From Actinoplanes sichuanensis (lineage in GTDB: Bacteria > Actinomycetota > Actinomycetes > Mycobacteriales > Micromonosporaceae), in NCBI RefSeq assembly GCF_033097365.1, contig NZ_AP028461.1, positions 10,009,501 through 10,073,500 of the forward strand: DNA of 64,000 nucleotides, written 5' to 3'. Positions 18,676-26,608 of the stretch are shown piece after piece. Made by a program: the position numbers and the translations under genes. Within the stretch, counting starts at the first letter, position 1; the number at the start of each line of letters is the position of its first letter. The notes under the pieces are model-generated. The model saw only the letters and a program-made list of their open reading frames with translations, was not told the origin of the DNA and did no database searches.

Positions 18676-19557
18676 ATGACGAGTCGACAGCCGGTCCGTG
18701 CCGCGGACCGGCTGTCGCCGTCTCAGGCCGATGACGTGCTGGCCCTGGCCGCGGCCGCAGAGCACTTCGACGGCGTCTATCCGCTCTCCGAGGACGTCGT
18801 GCTGCGGGTTCGCGGCGACGTTCCCTACCAGGGTGTGCATCTCCTGGCCTACCTCGGTGACCGGCTGGCCGGCTACGCGTTCGTGGAGGCCGGCTCGGGC
18901 GAGCTGATCGTCCATCCGGAGTTCCGGCGGGCCGGTGTCGGCACCGATCTGCTGACCGCCGCCGGCCCGGGCCCGCTGCGGTTCTGGGCGCACGGCGACG
19001 ATCCGGGGGCGGCCGCCTTCGCCGCGGGCGCCGGTTTCACGCGCGCCCGGGTGCTGTGGCAGATGCGTCGGTCCCTGCTCGTGCCGTTGCCGGAGATCCC
19101 GTTGCCGGCCGGGGTCACGGTGCGGAGCTTCCGGCCGGGCTCCGACGAGCAGGCCTGGATCGGGGTCAACGCCCGGGCCTTCGCCAGTCACCCGGAGCAG
19201 GGCCGCTGGACTCTCGACGACCTGCTGAGCCGGGAGGCCGAGCCGTGGTTCGATCCGGCCGGGTTCCTGCTGGCCGTCGACATCACCGACACGCTGCTCG
19301 GGTTCCACTGGACCAAGGTGCATCCGGCGTCGGGTGACGAGCCGGCCGTCGGTGAGATCTATGTGCTGGGCGTCGACCCGTCCGGGCACCGGCGTGGCCT
19401 GGGCGCCGCGCTGAGTGTGGCCGGGCTGAGGCATCTCGCCGAGGGCGGGTTGACCGTCGCCGGCCTCTACGTCGATGAGTCGAACTCGGCCGCCGTGAAG
19501 CTGTACCACGGTCTCGGGTTCGAGGTCTTCAAGACCGACGTGAACTACAGCCGATAA
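18676..19557 (+). CDS. mshD: Mycothiol synthase (acetyl-CoA:Cys-GlcN-Ins acetyltransferase)
   Basis: 293 aa, two tandem GNAT domains. The N-terminal one has FRRAGVGTDLLTAAG (about 77-91), the C-terminal one EIYVLGVDPSGHRRGLGAAL (about 228-247) and NSAAVKLYHGLGF. It performs the last step of mycothiol synthesis in the cytoplasm, acetylating the cysteine amine. It starts 15 nt after glnR. An inverted repeat ACCCGA-cata-TCGGGT (19606-19621) lies 48 nt past the stop and may end the glnR-mshD transcript. Confidence 0.92.
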   Translation: MTSRQPVRAADRLSPSQADDVLALAAAAEHFDGVYPLSEDVVLRVRGDVPYQGVHLLAYLGDRLAGYAFVEAGSGELIVHPEFRRAGVGTDLLTAAGPGPLRFWAHGDDPGAAAFAAGAGFTRARVLWQMRRSLLVPLPEIPLPAGVTVRSFRPGSDEQAWIGVNARAFASHPEQGRWTLDDLLSREAEPWFDPAGFLLAVDITDTLLGFHWTKVHPASGDEPAVGEIYVLGVDPSGHRRGLGAALSVAGLRHLAEGGLTVAGLYVDESNSAAVKLYHGLGFEVFKTDVNYSR

Positions 19558-19633
19558 CGGCCCGGTCAAGCGATTGTCTCGCCCAGGTCACGACTGCCCG
19601 TAAATACCCGACATATCGGGTAGCTGGAGCGCA

Positions 19634-19732
19634 GTTCACTTAACGGACAACTGTATTCCTGGGGATGGCTACCTTCCGGCGCGGACCTGTTCACTCCCAG
19701 TTCATTTGCGACCGGGGATCCGGTCACTTCGC
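19634..19732. promoter_or_regulatory. PHO-box-like PhoP binding repeats upstream of pstS
   Basis: Eleven-base units beginning GTTCA: GTTCACTCCCA at 19689, directly followed by GTTCATTTGCG at 19700, then GGTCACTTCGC at 19722. A further GTTCACTTAAC lies at 19634, exactly 55 nt (five units) before 19689. This fits the actinobacterial PhoP consensus of 11-nt direct repeats (GTTCACC-type). A TAGTTT -10-like box at 19738-19743 follows directly. It implies induction of pst under phosphate starvation. Confidence 0.8.
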
Positions 19733-19743
19733 CTTCCTAGTTT

Positions 19744-19783
19744 TTCGGGTGTGAGCCGGTGAGAGGCCGGCGGCAAACCCGAA
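19744..19783 (+). promoter_or_regulatory. Inverted repeat just upstream of the pstS start
   Basis: Outer arms TTCGGGT / ACCCGAA (19744-19750, 19777-19783) enclose GCCGG / CCGGC (19755-19759, 19767-19771). The right arm overlaps the start of the pstS ribosome site (GAAGGGG). If transcription starts near 19750, as the -10-like box suggests, the left outer arm is not transcribed, so this may be a DNA operator or only the inner RNA hairpin. Confidence 0.35.
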
Positions 19784-19792
19784 GGGGAAATT

Positions 19793-20887
19793 GTGAAGCT
19801 CCAGCGGTCCGGTTTCGTGGCCGGCATTGCTTTGACTGCGACCATCGCTCTCACCGCGTGCGGCTCGGACAACAACGAGCCGGCGGCCGGCGCTACGTCT
19901 GCCGCTCCGGGTAGCTGCGTCAGCGGCAGCCTGACGGCGCAGGGCTCCACCGCTCAGAAGAACGCCATGGACGAGTGGATCAAGGCCTACCAGCAGCAGT
20001 GTGGTAGCGGCTCGACCGTCGACTACCAGGGCACCGGTTCCGGCGCGGGCATCGAGGCGTTCATCGCCGGCACCGCCGACTTCGCCGGTTCCGACTCGGC
20101 GCTGAAGGAGGAGGAGCAGCCGCAGGCCGACGCCAAGTGCGTCGGTGGCAAGGCCCTCAACCTCCCGATGGTCATCGGCCCGATCGCCGTGGTCTACAAC
20201 GTCGAGGGCGCGGACGGTCTCCAGTTCTCGTCGTCCACCCTGGCGAAGATCTTCTCGGGCAAGATCACCAAGTGGAACGACGCGGCCATCGCCGCCGAGA
20301 ACGCCGGTGCGAAGCTGCCGGACGCCAACATCGAGACGGTGCACCGCGCCGACGAGTCGGGCACCAGCGACAACTTCACCAAGTACCTGAGCAAGACCGC
20401 TGAGGCCGACTGGACCTACGGCAACGCCAAGGCGTGGAAGGCCCCGGGCGGCACCGCCGTCTCCAAGTCGGACGGTATCGCCACCAAGGTGAAGAGCACC
20501 GCCAACACCATCTCCTACATCGAGATGTCGTTCGCGGAGAACCAGAGCCTCCAGACGGCGAAGATCAAGAACGGTGCCGGCGAGTACGCCGAGCTGTCCG
20601 CTGAGAGCGCCGGCAAGACCTTCGAGAACGCCGAGATCAAGGGCAAGGACGGCGACCTCGCCCTGTCCCTCGACTACGCCACCACCACCCCGGGCGCCTA
20701 CCCGATCGTGCTGGTGACCTACGAGATCGCCTGCAGCAAGGGCAGCCCGAAGGCCAAGGAGGTTCAGGCCTTCCTGAAGTACACCTCGAGCACCGAGGGC
20801 CAGAAGGAGCTCGCGGAGCTGGGCTACGCCCCGCTGCCGGAGACCCTCCGGGCCAAGGTCGCCGAGTCGGTCGCCACCATCGCCTGA
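19793..20887 (+). CDS. pstS: Phosphate ABC transporter substrate-binding lipoprotein
   Basis: 364 aa. The lipoprotein signal peptide ends in the lipobox LTAC (Cys about residue 23). Phosphate-binding segments are visible: QGSTAQKNAMDEW, GSGAGIEAF, FAGSDSAL, KITKWNDAAI and HRADESGTSDNF, the last being the canonical PstS S/D/R phosphate contact region. It captures phosphate outside the membrane for PstCA. GTG 19793 is preceded by GAAGGGG. First gene of pstSCAB, behind PHO-box repeats. Confidence 0.95.
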   Translation: MKLQRSGFVAGIALTATIALTACGSDNNEPAAGATSAAPGSCVSGSLTAQGSTAQKNAMDEWIKAYQQQCGSGSTVDYQGTGSGAGIEAFIAGTADFAGSDSALKEEEQPQADAKCVGGKALNLPMVIGPIAVVYNVEGADGLQFSSSTLAKIFSGKITKWNDAAIAAENAGAKLPDANIETVHRADESGTSDNFTKYLSKTAEADWTYGNAKAWKAPGGTAVSKSDGIATKVKSTANTISYIEMSFAENQSLQTAKIKNGAGEYAELSAESAGKTFENAEIKGKDGDLALSLDYATTTPGAYPIVLVTYEIACSKGSPKAKEVQAFLKYTSSTEGQKELAELGYAPLPETLRAKVAESVATIA

Positions 20888-20927
20888 CGTACCCGCCAAT
20901 CCCTCCGAGACGACAGCGAGCGCGCAG

Positions 20928-21998
20928 ATGGGTGACAACCCCTCCCGCTCGGTGAACGCCACCGCCGGCGACCTGGGTGTGACTCCGCGTCACGCCCGGG
21001 GCGCCGGCTACGGTGCTTCCCCGAGTAATTTCAACGAGCCCCCGCTCGGTGGCGGTGGCTCACTGCCCAAGAAGACCAGGTTCTCGATCGAGACAGGCTT
21101 CCGCGGCCTGTCCACGGCCTCCGGTGCGATGGTGCTCGTCATCATCGTCGCCATCGCCGGCTTCCTGATCTCCGAGGCGATTCCCGCGCTTCAGGCGAAC
21201 ACCGGGAACTTCCTCACCCAGTTCGAGTGGGCCCCCAACGAACCGCAGCCGTCCTTCGGTATCGCGGCGCTCGCCTTCGGCACCGTTCTCAGCTCGATCA
21301 TCGCGCTCATCGTCGCGGTGCCGATCGCGCTGAGCATCGCGCTGTTCCTGTCGCACTACGCGCCCAAGCGGCTGGCCACGCCGCTGGGCTTCGTGATCGA
21401 CCTGCTCGCGGCCGTACCCAGTGTCGTCTTCGGTCTCTGGGGCCGGGACGTCTTCCAGGAGCCGGTCCGCGACTTCTCGATCTGGCTCAACGAATACTTC
21501 AGCTGGATCCCGCTCTTCGGCGGCGACGGCCCGTTCGGTCAGTCGGTGATGCTCGGCGGCCTGGTGCTGGCGATCATGGTGTTGCCGATCGTCACCTCCC
21601 TCTCCCGCGAGGTCTTCCAGCAGACGCCGGGGATGAACGAGGAGGCGGCCCTGGCGCTCGGCGCCACCCGCTGGGAGATGATCCGGACCGCGGTGCTGCC
21701 GTACGGCAAGCCCGGTGTGATCGCCGCCGTGATGCTCGGCCTCGGCCGTGCCCTCGGTGAGACGATCGCTCTGGCGCTGACCCTCAGCGTCGCCTTCAAC
21801 ATCTCGTTCAACCTGATCGAGAACGGCGGCAACTCGGTCGCCGCCAACATCGCGAACTCCTTCGCGGAGGCCAACGACACCGGCCGCGGCGCCCTGATCG
21901 CCTCCGGCCTGGTCCTGTTCGCGATCACGCTGGTGGTCAACATGACGGCGCGGGCGATCATCTACCGCCGTCGCGAGTTCCGGGACAGTGCAGCATGA
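20928..21998 (+). CDS. pstC: Phosphate ABC transporter permease PstC
   Basis: 356 aa. A hydrophilic N-terminus of about 50 aa is longer than in enterobacterial PstC. About six transmembrane helices follow, with the permease coupling loop MNEEAALALGATRWEMIRT (about 233-251) that docks to PstB. It forms the channel with PstA. ATG 20928 lies 40 nt after pstS. Its stop overlaps pstA by 4 nt (ATGA). Confidence 0.93.
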   Translation: MGDNPSRSVNATAGDLGVTPRHARGAGYGASPSNFNEPPLGGGGSLPKKTRFSIETGFRGLSTASGAMVLVIIVAIAGFLISEAIPALQANTGNFLTQFEWAPNEPQPSFGIAALAFGTVLSSIIALIVAVPIALSIALFLSHYAPKRLATPLGFVIDLLAAVPSVVFGLWGRDVFQEPVRDFSIWLNEYFSWIPLFGGDGPFGQSVMLGGLVLAIMVLPIVTSLSREVFQQTPGMNEEAALALGATRWEMIRTAVLPYGKPGVIAAVMLGLGRALGETIALALTLSVAFNISFNLIENGGNSVAANIANSFAEANDTGRGALIASGLVLFAITLVVNMTARAIIYRRREFRDSAA

Positions 21999-23080
21999 GC
22001 GTTCTAGATCGTGAGGTTCCGGGCGTCGTCATGACGCCGGACAACATCCGGAGCAAGACCCTTCCGGTCGCCGTCAACCTCGGTATCGCCGTCGTCGCGT
22101 TCGTGGTCGCCGCCGCGATCGTGCTCGGCGCCGGGATCGGCAACTGGGTGCTGGTCGTGGTGGTCGGCGCCGCCTTCTACCTGGTCGGCCTGAACGTGGT
22201 GGCCGGCCGGATCGAGGGCAAGCGGGCCGCCCGCAACCGGGCCATGCAGTCGCTCATCTACGCCGCGTGCGTCCTGGCGATCCTGCCGCTCGCCTCGGTG
22301 GTGTGGACGCTGGTCTCCAAGGGCGTCGCCCGGTTGGACGCCGACTTCTTCAACACCTCGATGAACAACATCGGCGCCCGGGACCCGGAGGGTGGCGCGT
22401 ACCACGCCATCATCGGCACCCTGGAACAGGTCGGCATCGCCACCCTGATGGCCGTCCCGCTGGGTGTGCTCGGTGCGATCTACCTGGTCGAGTACGGCCG
22501 CGGCAAGTTCGCCGGCACGGTCCGCTTCTTCGTCGACGTGATGACCGGTATCCCGTCGATCGTCGCCGGTCTGTTCATCCTCTCGTTCTGGGTGCTGATC
22601 GTCAGCCCGTGGTTCAACAACGGGCAGCCGCGCTTCTCCGGCTTCGCCGCGGCGCTGGCCCTGGCGGTGCTGATGTTGCCGACGATCGTCCGATCCACCG
22701 AGGAGATGCTGCGCCTGGTGCCGGGCCCGCTGCGCGAGGGTTCGTACGCACTCGGTGTCCCGCAGTGGAAGACGATCCTCAGTGTGGTCCTGCCGACCGC
22801 CCTGCCCGGCATCGTCACCGGCATCATGCTCGCCGTCGCCCGTGCGGCCGGTGAGACCGCGCCGGTGCTGCTGGTCGCCGGTGGCGCCGCGGCGATCAAC
22901 TTCGACCCGTTCGGCGGCAACCAGCAGTCTCTCTCGCTGTTCGTCTACCAGCAGGCCGGAGACGCCTCCCGCTACGCCCCGGACCGGGCCTGGACCGCCG
23001 CGCTGACCCTGGTCGCGCTGGTCCTGATCCTGACCGTCGCCGCCAAGCTGCTCGCCCGTCGCAACAAACTGTCCCGGTAA
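21995..23080 (+). CDS. pstA: Phosphate ABC transporter permease PstA
   Basis: 361 aa. Six main transmembrane helices follow an additional N-terminal pair of hydrophobic segments. The coupling loop is visible as [18 protein letters not shown] (about 245-262). Other PstA marks are [12 protein letters not shown] and [11 protein letters not shown]. It starts inside the pstC stop codon, so translation is coupled. Confidence 0.93.
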   Translation: MSVLDREVPGVVMTPDNIRSKTLPVAVNLGIAVVAFVVAAAIVLGAGIGNWVLVVVVGAAFYLVGLNVVAGRIEGKRAARNRAMQSLIYAACVLAILPLASVVWTLVSKGVARLDADFFNTSMNNIGARDPEGGAYHAIIGTLEQVGIATLMAVPLGVLGAIYLVEYGRGKFAGTVRFFVDVMTGIPSIVAGLFILSFWVLIVSPWFNNGQPRFSGFAAALALAVLMLPTIVRSTEEMLRLVPGPLREGSYALGVPQWKTILSVVLPTALPGIVTGIMLAVARAAGETAPVLLVAGGAAAINFDPFGGNQQSLSLFVYQQAGDASRYAPDRAWTAALTLVALVLILTVAAKLLARRNKLSR

Positions 23081-23094
23081 AGAAGGTGTCATCA

Positions 23095-23871
<777 letters not shown>

Positions 23872-23888
23872 TCAAGCCCCTGCGTCGC

Positions 23889-23923
23889 GAGCGCCGGTCC
23901 CTGCTTCCCGGGGGCCGGCGCTC
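23889..23923 (+). terminator. Terminator of the pst operon
   Basis: Stem GAGCGCCGG / CCGGCGCTC (23889-23897, 23915-23923) with a GC-rich loop, followed by TTCGTTC; 18 nt after the pstB stop. Confidence 0.8.
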
Positions 23924-24055
23924 TTCGTTCGGTACGGGTCGGCCACGCCCGTGCGGCGCGGTGGAGGCCGAGGCGGGCCGCCCTGTCGCGGCGTAGCCCG
24001 GGGAGGGGTGGCGACGGGAGCCATGTGCCGTGGCGGGGCGGGGTGGCCGTACCGG

Positions 24056-24838
24056 CTAAGGGAGGTGAACCGTCACCTGACCGTCTGCGGCGACCGAAAT
24101 CCGGGGGTTGAGCGGCGTCGCCGCGTCTCGGTGTGCGGAAGCGGCCACGACGTCCGGGATCGTCGGGCAGGCGGCGATCTCGTCGAGGGTCCGGCGGGTG
24201 GGCGGCAGCATCGGGAGGTCACCGGCCGAGGGGGTGATCCACGCGGTGCCCTCGGCCTCGCCGGAGACGTCGCGGGCGGTCTGTGCCTCCGGGAGCAGCG
24301 CGGCGAAGAACCACGTGTCGTAGCGGCGGGGTTCGAAGTCCGGGGTGATCCAGCGGGCCCAGGGGAGCAGCAGGTCGTCGCGGAGGCGCAGGCCGCGGTG
24401 GGCCAGCAGGTCGGTCATGGTGAGTTCGCGGCGGGCGACGGCGGCCCGGTCGGCCTCCCAGTCGTCGGTGCCGGTGGAGGTCACGGTGCGGTCGGGTTCG
24501 GCGAGCGGGCCGGCCAGCAGGATGCCGGCCTCTTCGAAGAGTTCGCGGGCGGCGGCGCCGACGACGGCCCGGGCCTGCTCGTCGGGGACGCCGAGACGCT
24601 CGGCCCAGTCGGTTCGGATCGTCGACGGGCTGTCCGAGGGGTCGACGACACCACCGGGGAAGGCGTAGACACCGCCGAAGACCATCGTGGAGGCCCGGCG
24701 TAGCACGTACACCTGGAAGCTGTCGTCATGCGGGCGCAGCAGCACCACGGTGGCGGCCGGGCGGGCCTCGGCCGGTGGGCCGGTGAACTCGCGGGCGCGC
24801 TGTGACATGGCGGGCGGAAGCTGCATCGAGTCGGTCAC
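24056..24838 (-). CDS. Nudix hydrolase with extended Nudix box (NUDT19-like)
   Basis: 260 aa. Core: VYVLRRASTMVFGGVYAFPGG, then an insertion, then AARELFEEAGILL, which supplies the REUxEExGU part of the Nudix box. The insertion between GG and the REx part is typical of NUDT19-type enzymes that cleave CoA or related nucleotide diphosphates. The exact substrate is not determinable. ATG 24838. It is divergent from the oxidoreductase gene across an 81-nt gap. The 184 nt between pstB and this gene hold only the pst terminator and GC-rich filler. Confidence 0.85.
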   Translation of the reverse strand: MTDSMQLPPAMSQRAREFTGPPAEARPAATVVLLRPHDDSFQVYVLRRASTMVFGGVYAFPGGVVDPSDSPSTIRTDWAERLGVPDEQARAVVGAAARELFEEAGILLAGPLAEPDRTVTSTGTDDWEADRAAVARRELTMTDLLAHRGLRLRDDLLLPWARWITPDFEPRRYDTWFFAALLPEAQTARDVSGEAEGTAWITPSAGDLPMLPPTRRTLDEIAACPTIPDVVAASAHRDAATPLNPRISVAADGQVTVHLP

Positions 24839-24919
24839 GGTTCGATCCTGGCACCGCGGAGCGGTCAGGTCACGGACGATCGTCCCGCCGGGCGCGGTCC
24901 GGGCGATACGGTATCGATC

Positions 24920-25897
24920 ATGACGGGAGAGAAGGTGCGCTGGGGGATTCTCGGCCCCGGCGGGATCGCCAGCACATTCGCCGCAGATCTACCGCTCGTG
25001 GCGGGCGCGGAGCTCGCCGCGGTCGGCTCACGGAACCTGGCGAGCGCGCAGGCGTTCGCGGAGCGGCACGGGTTCGCGCGGGCGTACGGCTCCTACGCGG
25101 AGCTGGCCGCCGACGACGGCGTCGACGTGATCTATGTGGCCACGCCGCACGCGTTCCATCTGGAGGCGGCGATGCTCTGCGTCGAAGCCGGCAAGGCCGT
25201 CCTGGTGGAGAAGCCGATCACCCTGGACCTGCCGTCGGCGGCGCTGCTGATCGAGGCGGCCCGCACCCGCGGCGTGTTCCTGATGGAGGCCATGTGGATG
25301 CGCTGCAACCCGGCCATCCGCCGGATCGCGCAGCTGGTCGCCGAGGGCGCGATCGGGGACGTCAGCGCGATCCACGCCGACTTCGGGCTGCAGGGCCCGT
25401 TCGAGGCGTCGCACCGGCTGCGTGACCCGGCCCTGGGCGGCGGCGCGCTGCTCGACCTGGGGGTCTACCCGATCCACCTGGTGCACACGATGCTCGGCGT
25501 GCCGGCTTCGGCGCACGGGTGGGCGCACCTTACGCCGGAGCGGGTCGACGAGAACACGGGTGTGCTCCTCGGCTACGAGTCGGGGGCGGTGGCCGCGTTG
25601 ACCTGCAGCATCAACGGTGCCAGCCGAAACGCGGCGTCGATCACCGGCACCGCCGGGCGGATCGATCTGCCGGTCGGGTTCTTCGTGCCGCGCGAGTTCA
25701 CGCTCACCCGGCCGGATCTGGCGCCGGAGACGTTCGAGTTCCCGTTCGAGGGCAGCGGCTACCAATTCGAGGCGGCCGAGGTGCAGCGCGCCCTGCTGGC
25801 CGGCGAGTTGGAGAGCCCGGTGGTCTCGCACAGCACCACGCTCGAGGTGATGGCCCTGTTGGACGCCCTGCGCGAGCAGATCGGCGTGTCCTACTGA
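24920..25897 (+). CDS. Gfo/Idh/MocA-family NAD(P)-dependent oxidoreductase
   Basis: 325 aa. An N-terminal Rossmann motif GILGPGGIAS (about 8-17), the family EKP motif (VEKPITLDLP, about 95-104) and a C-terminal alpha/beta domain with ALLDLGVYPIH. It likely oxidises or reduces a sugar, inositol or related polyol; the substrate is unknown. A TACGGT/TATCGAT-rich stretch directly precedes ATG 24920, fitting leaderless transcription. It ends at a perfect terminator. Confidence 0.88.
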   Translation: MTGEKVRWGILGPGGIASTFAADLPLVAGAELAAVGSRNLASAQAFAERHGFARAYGSYAELAADDGVDVIYVATPHAFHLEAAMLCVEAGKAVLVEKPITLDLPSAALLIEAARTRGVFLMEAMWMRCNPAIRRIAQLVAEGAIGDVSAIHADFGLQGPFEASHRLRDPALGGGALLDLGVYPIHLVHTMLGVPASAHGWAHLTPERVDENTGVLLGYESGAVAALTCSINGASRNAASITGTAGRIDLPVGFFVPREFTLTRPDLAPETFEFPFEGSGYQFEAAEVQRALLAGELESPVVSHSTTLEVMALLDALREQIGVSY

Positions 25898-25901
25898 CGT
25901 G

Positions 25902-25937
25902 TCCGGGTGGGAGGGGCTTGCACCCCTCCCACCCGGA
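25902..25937. terminator. Perfect 15-bp bidirectional terminator at left boundary of RiPP cluster
   Basis: TCCGGGTGGGAGGGG / CCCCTCCCACCCGGA with a 6-nt loop, between convergent genes (stops at 25897 and 25943). It has no long U-tract, but the stem is exceptional. It marks the end of the minus-strand cluster transcript. Confidence 0.85.
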
Positions 25938-25942
25938 GGAGA

Positions 25943-26608
25943 TCAGGTCGCCGCGGCGGCCACCGCGGCCGCGTTCATCTCGACGTCGGTCCAGACCTGC
26001 TTGACCGCCTCCCGAACGGCGTCGTCGGCCGGGTGGCCCGCGACGATCGTGTCGGCCCGGTTCTTCAGCTCGGTCTTGTCGCCGCCGACCACCTTCGGCA
26101 GCGACTTCACCGAGTGCAGCAGGGCGATCAGCGAGGCGGTACGCGAGTCCGGCTCGACGCCCTGGTGCAGCGTGGCGGCCAGATCCCGGCGCAGCGCGGC
26201 CTCGTTCTCGGTGTCGGCGGCCGGGAAACTGGTGAGCTTGAAGATGCCGAGGACCCGGGTCCGGTCGTGCCGCAGGATCCCGCGCTCCACCAGCCGCTCG
26301 ATGACCGCCTTCCGGTTGCCCTTGACCAGCGCCTCGACGGCCTTCTTCAGGGTCAGCGGCTTCTCCGCGACGGTCGCGAGGGCGGCGTCGAGGAGCGGGT
26401 CGCCGGTCGGGGTGCGGTCGGTGACGATCGCCGCGCGCTTCCTACCGTCGCGGCCCTCCGGTTCGCCCGGGGCCACCCGGCCGAGCCGGATCAGATCGAG
26501 CAGGAGCGCGCCGGCGATCACCGAGTCGAGGTAGGTCTGGTTGATCACCGAGCGGCCGGTCTTGTCGTCGAAGACCAACTGCAGGACGTCTTCAGCGAGA
26601 GTGCTCAT
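25943..26608 (-). CDS. GPP34 (GOLPH3-like) family protein
   Basis: 221 aa. TLAEDVLQLVFDDKTG, then AGALLLDLIRLGRV, then PTGDPLLDAAL and RHDRTRVLGIF match the GPP34 family, whose eukaryotic member GOLPH3 binds phosphatidylinositol 4-phosphate. The bacterial role is unknown. ATG 26608 has RBS AAGGAG and starts 17 nt inside the upstream M16 protease gene, so it is translated from the RiPP-cluster transcript. It is the last gene before the terminator. Whether it takes part in the pathway (membrane docking, immunity) is an open inference. Confidence 0.85.
   Translation of the reverse strand: MSTLAEDVLQLVFDDKTGRSVINQTYLDSVIAGALLLDLIRLGRVAPGEPEGRDGRKRAAIVTDRTPTGDPLLDAALATVAEKPLTLKKAVEALVKGNRKAVIERLVERGILRHDRTRVLGIFKLTSFPAADTENEAALRRDLAATLHQGVEPDSRTASLIALLHSVKSLPKVVGGDKTELKNRADTIVAGHPADDAVREAVKQVWTDVEMNAAAVAAAAT

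Noticed and set aside
19744..19783. A riboswitch in the pstS leader
   Set aside because: The element is only about 40 nt, matches no riboswitch class I know, and part of it probably lies upstream of the transcription start.
25943..26608. Calling this gene a second M16 protease half
   Set aside because: It lacks M16 features and instead carries the GPP34 signature blocks.
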